A program made the position numbers and the translations under genes. The notes below the pieces were generated by a model. The model saw nothing but the letters and a program-made list of their open reading frames with translations, had not been told where the DNA came from and ran no database searches. From assembly GCA_019358945.1 (NCBI GenBank), contig JAHHIE010000048.1, forward strand, positions 1 to 50,591: a stretch of 50,591 nt of DNA. Direction: 5' to 3'. Shown one piece after another: positions 26,035 to 33,996 of this stretch. Each line of letters begins with the position of its first letter. The first letter of the stretch is position 1. This stretch comes from Stenomitos rutilans HA7619-LM2 (GTDB taxonomy: Bacteria > Cyanobacteriota > Cyanobacteriia > Leptolyngbyales > Leptolyngbyaceae).

Positions 26035-26230
26035 CAGTTGAGTTCTGGAGGAAGCAAAAGACATTGAGTGAATGGCTGGAGGGTTAGCAAATCACTGCCG
26101 TGCTTGACGGTATCAGCGCGATCGCAGCTCAGTCCTTACCCAGTCTACGGTCTTACGGTTTGAGATCTCTTGATCAAAAAAGGTTGACAGATTGACTCTA
26201 GTTTGAGAAGCTAAAGATCGTCTGAATTTC

Positions 26231-26302
26231 GCGGGTGTAGCTCAGTGGTAGAGCGTCACCTTGCCAAGGTGAATGTCGCGCGTTCGAATCGCGTCACCCG
26301 CT
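26231..26302 (+). tRNA. tRNA-Gly (anticodon GCC)
   Basis: A 72-base cloverleaf: acceptor stem GCGGGTG with CACCCGC, D arm GCTCAGTGGTAGAGC, anticodon stem CACC with GGTG around TTGCCAA, and T arm with GTTCGAATC. The loop centre GCC reads GGC and GGU glycine codons. CCA is not encoded. Upstream, TTGACA at 26184 and TTGACT at 26192 are possible -35 boxes but no well-spaced -10 is clear. It is followed by a strong stem at 26320-26354. Confidence 0.97.
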
Positions 26303-26319
26303 TCCCTCAGAAAAGTCAG

Positions 26320-26354
26320 AAAGAACTCCCGCTAGTTTCCAGTGGGAGTTCTTT
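26320..26354. terminator. Hairpin between tRNA-Gly and convergent chlB
   Basis: An 11-base stem, AAAGAACTCCC with GGGAGTTCTTT, around a 13-base loop. Its T-rich ends on both strands suit a two-way terminator for tRNA-Gly and chlB. Confidence 0.8.
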
Positions 26355-26391
26355 CATTAAGCAGCTAAACCTGCGCTATCGAATCATAAGC

Positions 26392-27918
26392 CTATGCGCC
26401 AACCGCCTCTTTCGCGGCGTAGAGTACTTCAGCGGTGATGATTTCGATATTGCGATCGCGCGCAAATTTCTCGGTATTCCGCTTCACCTTACCGCGTACA
26501 AACCCAGGGATTTTGTTGAGTTCTGCCTGCCCATCCTTACTCCAAGCCAGGTCAGAATCGGCAGAGATGCCTTTGGTGATGCTTTCTTTGGTATCGTGAC
26601 CGCCAAAGATTTCGAGCAGATGATCTTCCATACCCAGCGTGAAAGAGTTGTAGATCAGATCTACGAGTTGATTGGTGCCTTCGTAACCGAGGAAGGGCTT
26701 ATAGCCGATCGGGAAGTTTTGGACGTGAATGGGGGCAGAAATCACGCCACAGGGAATATCCAATCGCTTGCCGACGTGGCGTTCCATCTGGGTACCAAAG
26801 ATGGCAGACGGTTCCACACGGGCGATCGCGTCTCCTACTGCACCATGATCATCGGTAATCAGCACTTCGTCGCAGTACTCGCTGACCTGTTCGCGGAACC
26901 AGGCTTCGTCATACTTGCAAAAGGTGCCTGCCCAAACGACATGAATGCCCATTTCGCGGGATAGCACTTTGGTAATGGCTGCTGCATGGGTGCTATCGCC
27001 ATAGACGACCGCTTTTTTGTCGGTCAGGTTCTGGCAGTCGATCGACCTTGAAAACCAGGCGGCTTGCGAGACGTGCAGAGTTTGCTCATTGATGTAGTCT
27101 TCGTAGTCCACGTTGGCACCTTGCGCGTTCAGAATCGCCTGAATCTGGCGGATGCAGCGTGCCGTTTCCACCACACCCATCGGTGTAATGTCTACAAAGG
27201 GAGTGCCAAATTCTTGCTCCAGATACGCGGCGGATAGGGGACCCAGTTCGCGGTAAGGCACCAGGTTGAACCAGGTGCGGGACAGATTTTTAATATTGTG
27301 AACCGAAGCACCTTCGGGAATGACTTCGTTGACTTCAATGCCCAGGTCTGCCATCAGGCGCTTTAACTCGGTGCAGTCGTGGTTGTTGTGAAAACCAAGG
27401 GTGGAGATGCCGAAAATGTTGACGCTGGGTTTCTCGGTTTTGTCTGTAGGCAGATCGCCTTTGCGACGTGCTTTCTCGATGTAGAACTGCACGATCTGCT
27501 GAAGGGTACGATCGGCCGCTTGCAGTTCATTCACGCGGTAGTGGTTGACATCCGCCAGCATGACATCGCCTTTGGACTCGATCTGAGCGCGTTCAACGAA
27601 GTTTTGCAGGTCTTCTTGCAGAATGCTGGAGGTGCAGGTGGGTGTCAGCACAATCAGGTCGGGATGCTCTTCGGCATCTTTGCGCGTGATGTTGTCTACC
27701 ACCTTCTCTTGAGAACCTCGCGCCAGCACGTTGCGATCGACCACACTGGTCGTAACCGGGGTAAAGTTGCGTTCCCGTGACAGCATGGAGCGCATGACGT
27801 TGAAGTAGTCATCGCCGATCGGCGCGTGCATGATGGCGTGGACGTTCTTGAAGGAACTGGCGACGCGGAGTGTGCCAATGTGGGCGGGACCTGCATACAT
27901 CCAGTAAGCCAATTTCAT
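26392..27918 (-). CDS. chlB: Light-independent protochlorophyllide reductase subunit B
   Basis: The subunit reduces protochlorophyllide in the dark together with ChlN, using electrons from the ChlL iron protein; the ChlNB complex is nitrogenase-like. The start [20 protein letters not shown] and the following [12 protein letters not shown] are diagnostic; Asp36 is the residue that in BchB binds the NB iron-sulfur cluster. [13 protein letters not shown] gives Cys ligand positions, and the C-terminus has the small DUF3604-like helical domain ([21 protein letters not shown]). The 508 residues match the family. ChlL and ChlN are not in the window, which fits a split arrangement. Heptamer GGGGTGT repeats lie upstream. 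Confidence 0.98.
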   Translation of the reverse strand: MKLAYWMYAGPAHIGTLRVASSFKNVHAIMHAPIGDDYFNVMRSMLSRERNFTPVTTSVVDRNVLARGSQEKVVDNITRKDAEEHPDLIVLTPTCTSSILQEDLQNFVERAQIESKGDVMLADVNHYRVNELQAADRTLQQIVQFYIEKARRKGDLPTDKTEKPSVNIFGISTLGFHNNHDCTELKRLMADLGIEVNEVIPEGASVHNIKNLSRTWFNLVPYRELGPLSAAYLEQEFGTPFVDITPMGVVETARCIRQIQAILNAQGANVDYEDYINEQTLHVSQAAWFSRSIDCQNLTDKKAVVYGDSTHAAAITKVLSREMGIHVVWAGTFCKYDEAWFREQVSEYCDEVLITDDHGAVGDAIARVEPSAIFGTQMERHVGKRLDIPCGVISAPIHVQNFPIGYKPFLGYEGTNQLVDLIYNSFTLGMEDHLLEIFGGHDTKESITKGISADSDLAWSKDGQAELNKIPGFVRGKVKRNTEKFARDRNIEIITAEVLYAAKEAVGA

Positions 27919-27932
27919 AGAGTACCTCGGTT

Positions 27933-27967
27933 GGGGTGTGGGGTGTGGGGTATAGGGTGTGGAGTGT
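27933..27967. repeat. GGGGTGT heptamers upstream of chlB
   Basis: Five period-seven units (35 bases) 15 bases before the chlB start codon on the minus strand. They lie in the chlB leader or promoter region. The complement of the unit is found at 16206-16233. Confidence 0.75.
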
Positions 27968-28229
27968 GCCTCAACCCTTAGTCCTGCTTTAGTGCCGCAG
28001 CACGATCGCGGAGCCGTAATCGCTTATCGATTTTCTCAGACATCTCGCGTTCTGATAAGCGGCCTATTCAGTAGCTTGAGGTTTTGTCAGCACTGCAAAT
28101 CACTTGAACGCTCTGCTGTAGTTACGTTTCAGCGCTGGTTGAGCAACTAACTCACATCTTGGCTTGTCATCATTCTTAATGCTGACGCGGTGCTGTAAAA
28201 CCTTGTAACACGGGATCTTCTTGCAATCG

Positions 28230-28502
28230 CTATTCATACGCTTTGCTGCGATGGCGTACTGCAATGATGTCAATTGTGTTGGATTTGTCATCAAGGCTAT
28301 AAAGCACTCGGTAATCTCCCACTCTGATGCGCCATGTGTTTTCACTACCCACTAATTTGCGGCAACCAGAAGGACGTGGCTCGTTTCTCAAAGCTTCGAT
28401 TCTCGGAAAGATGCGATTCACCAATGCGGCATCTAATGCCTCTAATTCCTTTCGAGCAGATCGAGAAAATTTAATCTGGTAAGCGTTTTCACCGCTAGTC
28501 AC
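28230..28502 (-). CDS. RelE/ParE-family toxin
   Basis: A 90-residue basic protein with the RelE/ParE fold pattern: YQIKFSRSARKELEALDAAL at the start, an Arg-rich helix with alternating bases, and the C-terminal WRIRVGDYRVLYSLDDKSN with IIAVRHRSKAYE. Such toxins cleave mRNA on the ribosome (RelE) or poison gyrase (ParE); here WRIRVGDYRVLY followed by VxxRxxAY is typical of the RelE branch, but the target is not shown. Its start overlaps the end of the antitoxin by eight bases, which suggests translational coupling. Confidence 0.88.
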   Translation of the reverse strand: MTSGENAYQIKFSRSARKELEALDAALVNRIFPRIEALRNEPRPSGCRKLVGSENTWRIRVGDYRVLYSLDDKSNTIDIIAVRHRSKAYE

Positions 28503-28686
28503 TCAGCTTTCCCTGTTCCAGTAGACGCTGTTTTACATCTTCCAGCAGTTCTCGCGGTTCATCCTCACGCGATCGCGCCAACCACGCATCATAAATGTCT
28601 TCCCAAAGCTCACTATGCTCCTCTAAGTCAATGACTACAGCCGTTTTGCGACCCTGGCGATCAACCAAAAATTGAATCCCTTGCAT
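28495..28686 (-). CDS. Cognate antitoxin (RelB/Phd-like)
   Basis: A 63-residue acidic protein, MQGIQFLVDRQGRKTAVVID, followed by LEEHSELWEDIYDAWLARSRE. It has an N-terminal beta part like Phd/YefM antitoxins that would bind operator DNA and a C-terminal acidic helix that would cover the toxin. It is upstream of the toxin and overlaps it by eight bases, the usual order antitoxin then toxin. It is likely autoregulated, but I see no clear operator. The accessory region starts about here. Confidence 0.82.
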   Translation of the reverse strand: MQGIQFLVDRQGRKTAVVIDLEEHSELWEDIYDAWLARSREDEPRELLEDVKQRLLEQGKLSD

Positions 28687-29006
28687 GGCTTACTGCATCG
28701 AGTTAGGTGCTTAAAGTATAGGCGATCGCCCAAACCACTGCCTCTGTTAGCATAGAGTCGCTTCTTGAGCAATAGAATTCCACCAACCCTGCAACGATCT
28801 TTATCCCTCATGACGTTCCGCAAGATCTACTAAGCTGAGTCGATTCAATGGTCTATTTATACCTGTTATCTGTTAATAGTTGGATCAAGCACTAGAATGC
28901 TTGAAACTCCCTTAGTTAGTGATCATGCTGCTCAGTCTTTGGTGAGGGCGTATTGCGAAATTAGCTGTTGATGCTTGCTACTTCTTATGTTTTGGTTAGG
29001 TGAACC
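28687..29006. other. Gap between the toxin-antitoxin pair and the receiver-domain gene
   Basis: About 320 bases. Both flanking genes point away from it, so it holds two divergent promoters. AT-rich text near 28840-28890 is a possible promoter zone. No repeat or gene is supported. Confidence 0.45.
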
Positions 29007-29699
29007 GTGAGTGTTGACGATATTGTTAAGCTATTCGATGCAATCACAAAATTGCTCAACGTCCTTATCTGGCCGGGAGTACTTTTGTTCATCCTGATCC
29101 GGTTTGGTCGAGATTTGCGTGAGTTTTTCTCCAGCTTAGGAGAGCTATCGCTTAAAGGGGCTGGATTTGAAGCTTCTTTAAAGAAGAAACAAGCTGAAGT
29201 GGTTGCTGCGTTGTCTGCTGCTGCTGCGTCAAACCCTGATGGAGATAAGACTCGTGAAAGCGTTGCGAAAGAGGCGATGATTGCCGCAGATGTTGTCGCT
29301 GAGGTTGTTACGCCTCGCACCATAAGACGTGCGAGTAGATCAACAGTCCTTTGGGTGGACGATAACCCCAATAACAATAGCTACGAGCGTCAAGCACTCG
29401 AAGCGCTAGGCGTTAGTTTTGTATTAGCAATATCGACAGACGAGGCGCTAAAGAAAATTTCTCGCCAACGGTTCGATGCAATTATTTCTGACATGGGGCG
29501 ACCGCCTGATTCTCGCGCAGGTTATACGCTCCTCGATAAGCTACGCTCTATTGGGGATCAAACTCCATTTATTATTTACGCTAGTTCAAGGAATCCGGAG
29601 CATATTGCGGAGTCACGCCGTCATGGTGCTATTGGATGTACTAACAATGCAAACGAGCTGTTTGAGATGGTGTTGTCTGCGTTAGGCCGCGCTGTATAA
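29007..29699 (+). CDS. Membrane-anchored receiver-domain protein (response-regulator-like)
   Basis: The 230-residue protein has one hydrophobic segment near residues 18-33 (NVLIWPGVLLFILIRFG) after a cytoplasmic N-end, an alanine-rich linker, and a receiver-like domain from about 112: STVLWVDDNPNNNSYERQAL with Asp118/119 and the probable phosphorylated Asp162 in AIISDMGRPPDSRAGY. The conserved Lys of receivers is absent: the site reads GAIGCTNNANELF. There is no DNA-binding domain. The start is a GTG at 29007. I recall close homologues in diverse bacteria but no described function. It lies between two toxin-antitoxin pairs, in a neighbourhood that suggests an acquired module. Confidence 0.75.
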   Translation: MSVDDIVKLFDAITKLLNVLIWPGVLLFILIRFGRDLREFFSSLGELSLKGAGFEASLKKKQAEVVAALSAAAASNPDGDKTRESVAKEAMIAADVVAEVVTPRTIRRASRSTVLWVDDNPNNNSYERQALEALGVSFVLAISTDEALKKISRQRFDAIISDMGRPPDSRAGYTLLDKLRSIGDQTPFIIYASSRNPEHIAESRRHGAIGCTNNANELFEMVLSALGRAV

Positions 29700-29768
29700 A
29701 ACCCTAAATGCACATCAACTTCTAAAAGGTTATCTCCGACAGGATATTAAAAACGTTTGGAAGCATTT

Positions 29769-30020
29769 ATGTATCAAATCACGAGTGATTACGCTCAAAA
29801 TAATTTTGATGAGATTCTCGATCGCGCCAGTCAAGATCCTGAAGGAGTGGCGATCGTACAGGCGAACAAAAGCTTTGTGCTAATTAGTCAAGAAGAGCTT
29901 GAAGCCTTAATTGAAACGGTTGAATTGCTTAAAGATCCAACCTTGCTGGAGGATATTCAACGAGCACGCCAAGAACACAGTCGGGGTGAGATTCTAACAG
30001 CCGATCAGGTATTCGGTTGA
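29769..30020 (+). CDS. Phd/YefM-family antitoxin
   Basis: An 83-residue protein beginning MYQITSDYAQNNFDEILDRA, with EGVAIVQANKSFVLISQEEL in the middle and an acidic C-terminal segment (RARQEHSRGEILTADQVFG). This is the Phd/YefM pattern: a DNA-binding N-terminal half and a flexible toxin-covering tail. The frame is open from a TTG at 29757, but the ATG at 29769 fits the family. It ends four bases before the toxin gene, so the two are one operon. A decayed copy of its N-terminal half lies near 30304-30400. Confidence 0.88.
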   Translation: MYQITSDYAQNNFDEILDRASQDPEGVAIVQANKSFVLISQEELEALIETVELLKDPTLLEDIQRARQEHSRGEILTADQVFG

Positions 30021-30024
30021 AGGC

Positions 30025-30282
30025 ATGGAATCGTTTCAGGTTCTCTTCTCGAAGCAAGTTCAGAAGGATATTGCTTTACGAATACCGAAGCAAAAAGAGA
30101 AGTTTCAGCAAGTGGCGCAGCAAATTCTGGCTGTGAATCCTTATGCTGGAAAAGCTCTGAAAGGAGAACTAAAAGGACTATATTTCTATAGGCTCAATCT
30201 AACTGATCGTATTGTTTACGAAATTCTAGAAGCGGATAAAGTAGTTTTCGTTATTGGAGCAAGAACCCACTACGGCGATTAA
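30025..30282 (+). CDS. RelE/YoeB-family toxin
   Basis: A basic 85-residue toxin: FQVLFSKQVQKDIALRIPKQ, LAVNPYAGKALKGELKGLYF and YRLNLTDRIVYEILEADKVV with a C-terminal VVFVIGARTHYGD. These match the RelE/YoeB/ParE fold, whose ribosome-dependent mRNases usually end with a His or Tyr region, here ARTHYGD. It pairs with the Phd-type antitoxin four bases upstream. Its orientation is opposite to the first pair at 28230-28686. The activity is inferred from family only. Confidence 0.86.
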   Translation: MESFQVLFSKQVQKDIALRIPKQKEKFQQVAQQILAVNPYAGKALKGELKGLYFYRLNLTDRIVYEILEADKVVFVIGARTHYGD

Positions 30283-30292
30283 GCGAAAGGAA

Positions 30293-30400
30293 TCAGTCAC
30301 TCGCGATCGCGCTCAAAATAACTTTGATCAAGAGCCATTTTTCCAGTGAATGCCTTGATGTGGTGCTGGTTAACGGAAAGGGAAATAGTTTAGGTCAGGC
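30293..30400 (+). pseudogene. Decayed second copy of the Phd/YefM antitoxin N-terminal half
   Basis: Just past the toxin gene, one frame reads VTRDRAQNNFDQEPFFQ then stop. This repeats the antitoxin ITSDYAQNNFDEI with the stretch AQNNFD exact. A different frame about 30 bases later reads LDVVLVNGKGNSLG, like the second beta strand of a YefM antitoxin. Spacing between the two matches the antitoxin within a few residues. It is a fragment with frameshift and stop, probably an old duplication or a remnant of another pair. Confidence 0.6.
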
Positions 30401-30658
30401 AGTTTGACCAATCAGTTGATGCCAGATGTGCTTGAGGGTTTGGTTAACGAGCATTTTTTCTTCGATCGAACAGTCGAGTTTGTCGATTAGGGGTGTAATT
30501 TGGGCAGCCGTTGCAAGCGGGATGCCGTAGCTAAGCAAAACTGTTTGGTAAGACTGGTTGCGGTACGCTTTCACCGGGTCATGTCCTTGAGCTAGCTGTT
30601 CCAAATAGTCAGTGTCAGACATACCGAGATCGACGACAAGAGGCTGATGAGTTGACAT
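30395..30658 (-). CDS. Small conserved hypothetical protein
   Basis: The frame is open from 30781, but the ATG at 30656-30658 gives a neat 87-residue protein: MSTHQPLVVDLGMSDTDYLE to HIWHQLIGQTA. The residues are mixed helical with a middle LLSYGIPLATAAQITPLIDK. No signal peptide or membrane segment. I do not recognise a domain. It lies downstream of the helicase on the same strand, 163 bases away, so it may or may not be co-transcribed with it. Confidence 0.55.
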   Translation of the reverse strand: MSTHQPLVVDLGMSDTDYLEQLAQGHDPVKAYRNQSYQTVLLSYGIPLATAAQITPLIDKLDCSIEEKMLVNQTLKHIWHQLIGQTA

Positions 30659-30821
30659 AACAGTATTGGTAGTAATGGCACGATCGCATATCACCCTTTG
30701 AGTCAGACGTGCATTCAAACTAGAGTGCCCTTGAACGTCGCGAAGCCCTTGAAACGGGCTGCGATCGTACGAAGGTTTCATCTATCTAAAGATAGAATTA
30801 CACGAAAATCTGGTGCCTTTA

Positions 30822-33011
30822 CTACCAATGGCTCACGACGCAACCCAGCGCTTCAAGGTCGAGATAATCGGCAGCAAAGGCTCGACGCAGCAATGGTGAA
30901 GGAATAAATTCGTCGTATTTTTGGAGTTTGGGCGCTTCCTCTTCAGTCAGTAACTCGTCTGCGCTCATCCGGCGATCGCTCAGGGACTTGATTTCGTGAT
31001 ACAAGCTCACCGTGCTGCATTTACCCATATTGACCACCAGAAAGTAGGGCGATCGTCCCATCACGCCTTTAATTTTCAGCGTGTCTCGGCAGTGCAGGCG
31101 CAAGAAGCGTTCCAGAGTGCGAACGGCGATCGTCCCTGCCCAAGGCAGAATGCAACAGGCGTTCCCTTCGAGCGGAAAGAGGTAGCTACTCTCTAGCCCT
31201 TCTTTCTTGGCGAGTTTGCGTGCCTCTGCTAAGCGCGCCCTGGCCCCAGATTGCAAATAAGGATACTCGATGTCTTCTAGCAATGCCTGTCGCATGCGTT
31301 GCAGTACGCGGGTATGGATATTGCCGCTGCTACCCCGCCAGGAAACGCTAGAGGTGCCGATCGCGGGTTTCACTTGAAGCACTTTGCGACGGCTGTTAAC
31401 TTCCGTGACTTCCCAGATGCGTCCTGCCAAGGAGAGGCGATCGCCCACACCGGGCGGCACAACGACGGTACCCAGTTCGATGCCATCGCTCCAAACCGCA
31501 TATTCTTCACTATCGGGAAAAATCGCGTAGAACTTAAAGTTTTTCACCAGACGTTCTGCGGCTAACCCAACAATCAGGCCGTTTTCTGGGGTGCGCTGAA
31601 TGTGGTCTAGCTCAATCCAATGACGCAGTACCTGACGGAAATCATCCTGTGAGAGCGATCGAAAGGGCGGCAGGGTGAGAATGCGCTGTGCCAGAGCTGC
31701 GGGGGAGAGTTCACCCAGTGCGACGAGCGTACTCATGGTTTGCTGATACAGCAGGCTGAGAGGGTAACGCAGAGGGGCAATCGGCTCAATCCACTTTTCT
31801 TCTAAATAAAGCTGAATGACAGCAATGCACTGAAGCAACTGCCAAGGAATGCGTTCAGGTAACGATTCGCCGCCTGTGGGGTTGTCTTCAGCGCACACAA
31901 AGCGCATGTCAGCCGGACTGCCTCGCCTGCCTGATCGCCCCAGACGCTGCAAAAAGCTAGCAACGGATGGTGGTGCTTCAAGCTGAATCACGCGATCGAG
32001 CTGTCCCAAATCAATACCCATCTCAAACGTCACCGTAGCAGCGGTAACGGTGGGACTCGATGGGTCACGCATGGCGTTTTCAGCGGCTTCTCGCAGGGAT
32101 GCTGCAATGCTGCCGTGGTGGACATGATACACATCAGGAAAGCCTTTTGCCTGAGCGATCTGCCGCAGAGACGCGATGACGTTTTCGGTTTCAGAGCGTC
32201 CGTTGGCAAAAATCAGGCATTTACGGGAATGACTTTGCTCGAATAAGTGATGCTGATAGGGGCTGAAGGCGGCATCTCGCGTATCGCCTCTTGCTCGCAC
32301 GGTGAGGCTGGAGGTGTAGAAGTGTTCAAGCGCGAGTTGAATGGTGCGGGGTGCAGCAGGTAAATGCGGGGTGATGACGGGACGATCGGTACCCGATCGC
32401 AGCCAGTCCTCCGCCATTGCATAGTCGCCAAGCGTTGCCGATAGCCCAATGCGGCGCGGTTGGTTTTGGGTGATCTGAGCAAGCCGGGAGAGCTGACATA
32501 GGATCTGTGCCCCGCGATCGGAACCGATAAAAGCATGAATTTCATCAATGATGACAAAGCGCAACGCTCCAAAGAGACGATGCAATTCCGTATGCTTATT
32601 AATCAGGAGACTTTCTAGCGATTCGGGCGTAATTTGCAGAATGCCTTGGGGCTGCTTCAGTAAATTCGTTTTGCGGCTTTGCTTCACATCGCCGTGCCAC
32701 GCCCAAACCGGGATATCGGCTTGTTTCAAAAGGTCGGTGAGGCGATCGAACTGATCATTAATCAACGCCTTGATTGGTCCAATGTACATGGCACCAATGG
32801 TTGTTGGCGGCTCGTTATGCAGCAGCGTCAGCACGGGTAGAAAGGCGGCTTCTGTTTTACCCGATGCGGTGCCTGCTGCAATGAGCAAGTGCGCGTCGGC
32901 TTTAAACAGCACGCGACAGGCTTCTACCTGTACTGGACGTAGATCAGTCCACCCCTCACTGTAGATATACTCCTGAATAAACGGTGCAAGATCATGATAA
33001 GGAGAGGTCAT
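30822..33011 (-). CDS. Lhr-like DEAD/DEAH-box (DEIH) superfamily 2 helicase
   Basis: A 729-residue helicase with the SF2 motifs: Q motif RPVQ near residue 28, Walker A GTASGKTEA at 47-55, DEIHAF for motif II, SATLGD for motif III, and QRLGRSGRRG for motif VI. A C-terminal part of about 300 residues is the winged-helix and Lhr-like core (for example LPPFRSLSQDDFRQVLRHWI and the following WEVTEVNSRRKVLQ region). This group of helicases is found beside a DUF2791 ATPase and TerB-related proteins in phage-defence or DNA-processing operons, as I recall. Here the ATPase is 985 bases upstream, split off by a GlsB-type gene. Start is ATG at 33009-33011. Confidence 0.88.
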   Translation of the reverse strand: MTSPYHDLAPFIQEYIYSEGWTDLRPVQVEACRVLFKADAHLLIAAGTASGKTEAAFLPVLTLLHNEPPTTIGAMYIGPIKALINDQFDRLTDLLKQADIPVWAWHGDVKQSRKTNLLKQPQGILQITPESLESLLINKHTELHRLFGALRFVIIDEIHAFIGSDRGAQILCQLSRLAQITQNQPRRIGLSATLGDYAMAEDWLRSGTDRPVITPHLPAAPRTIQLALEHFYTSSLTVRARGDTRDAAFSPYQHHLFEQSHSRKCLIFANGRSETENVIASLRQIAQAKGFPDVYHVHHGSIAASLREAAENAMRDPSSPTVTAATVTFEMGIDLGQLDRVIQLEAPPSVASFLQRLGRSGRRGSPADMRFVCAEDNPTGGESLPERIPWQLLQCIAVIQLYLEEKWIEPIAPLRYPLSLLYQQTMSTLVALGELSPAALAQRILTLPPFRSLSQDDFRQVLRHWIELDHIQRTPENGLIVGLAAERLVKNFKFYAIFPDSEEYAVWSDGIELGTVVVPPGVGDRLSLAGRIWEVTEVNSRRKVLQVKPAIGTSSVSWRGSSGNIHTRVLQRMRQALLEDIEYPYLQSGARARLAEARKLAKKEGLESSYLFPLEGNACCILPWAGTIAVRTLERFLRLHCRDTLKIKGVMGRSPYFLVVNMGKCSTVSLYHEIKSLSDRRMSADELLTEEEAPKLQKYDEFIPSPLLRRAFAADYLDLEALGCVVSHW

Positions 33012-33605
33012 ATCAAGTGTTAAGAACTACCTTTGAAATCGCTCGGTCTGTTATGTGAAACACATGGCTTTGGTGATGATCGTGACATGTCAAGGCATGG
33101 GTAAGTGCTGTATCTTTGCAAGCATTGACGTGCAGCTTCTAGCCTTTATGTCGGTTATGAAGCTGCGTTTAACTAAACTTAGTATTCTGTCGTATAGTAG
33201 CCTTGAATCATGCGTAAAAAGCAGGCTGTGTTTGATTTAGTCAGCCGTCAGCTGTCAGCCGTCAGCTTGGAGTTTAAAGCTGATAGCTGATAGCTGATAG
33301 CTAATGGCTAAAGACTAAGCCAGGAGCCTTTTCATAAAGCAAAGAGGGCCGCTGTAGTAGGGCTTTAGTGGCCCTGTAACCAGTGCGTTGTTGTCCTGAT
33401 GCACATGCCTAAACGATCTTTCAATGGAGGGGATTGTGGCAGCGGAGCCAAAACAGATCGATAAGATGCCATAAGATAATTAAATTTTTTGGTAGCCATA
33501 AGTTTTTTGTGGGGTGAGCAGTATACTTTATACCAGTGTGAGTTTAGTAAGCCTTAATCGTTACTTGCTAAGCATCTGTTTTTCGGTTTTTAGGAGAGTC
33601 GAGAT
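33012..33605. other. Gap with heptamer blocks between the helicase and the GlsB-type gene
   Basis: About 590 bases. GTCAGCC/GTCAGCT units at 33240-33267 and TGATAGC units at 33281-33308 are two heptamer blocks. A stem GGGCC/GGCCC spans about 33347-33376. A 61-codon frame at 33055-33240 has no family support. Ribosome-binding text AGGAGAG lies eight bases before the GlsB-type ATG. Confidence 0.6.
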
Positions 33606-33875
33606 ATGAATTTGATTGCATGGATTGTTTTAGGATTGATTGCGGGCGCGATCGCAAAGGCGATTTATCCTGGTACTCAGGGTGGTGGTATTCTGGCTAC
33701 GCTTGCGTTGGGCGTGGTTGGTGCTTTTATTGGTGGCACATTGTTCACGTTATTAACAACAGGAACGCTTGCTTTAGCGGCTCCAGGCTTTAGCATTGGT
33801 GGCATCGTTGTTGCAATTATTGGCGCAATCGTTGCGATCTTCCTGTGGGGCTTAATTACCCGTCGTGCGGCTTAG
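33606..33875 (+). CDS. GlsB/YeaQ/YmgE-family stress-response membrane protein
   Basis: An 89-residue Gly-, Ala- and Ile-rich protein with three membrane segments: MNLIAWIVLGLIAGAIAKAI, ILATLALGVVGAFIGGTLFT and GGIVVAIIGAIVAIFLWGLI. It fits the transglycosylase-associated/GlsB family, whose members are linked to envelope stress in many bacteria, with no settled biochemical role. AGGAGAG upstream of the ATG is a good ribosome-binding site. It lies on the plus strand between the minus-strand ATPase and helicase genes and so breaks what would be their operon. Confidence 0.9.
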   Translation: MNLIAWIVLGLIAGAIAKAIYPGTQGGGILATLALGVVGAFIGGTLFTLLTTGTLALAAPGFSIGGIVVAIIGAIVAIFLWGLITRRAA

Positions 33876-33891
33876 AATGTAACGCGCTTGT

Positions 33892-33920
33892 AGGGGTAAA
33901 GCATTCAGCGATCGCCATTT
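33892..33920. repeat. Half copy of the GTAGGG palindrome class
   Basis: GTAGGGGTAAAGCATTCAGC follows the end of the GlsB-type gene, starting at about 33892. It shares the GTAGGGG-AAGCA pattern with the left half of the element at 17452. The matching right arm is missing. Confidence 0.45.
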
Positions 33921-33996
33921 AGTTGCAATGCCAAAGGCTTCCTAAGTGTGCTTTGTCCCTGCAGCAATTATCTCTATGACTCCTGTTGCCGTTCCT

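Noticed and set aside
27379-27780. 133-codon plus-strand frame inside chlB
   Set aside because: Shadow of the well-conserved chlB gene on the other strand.
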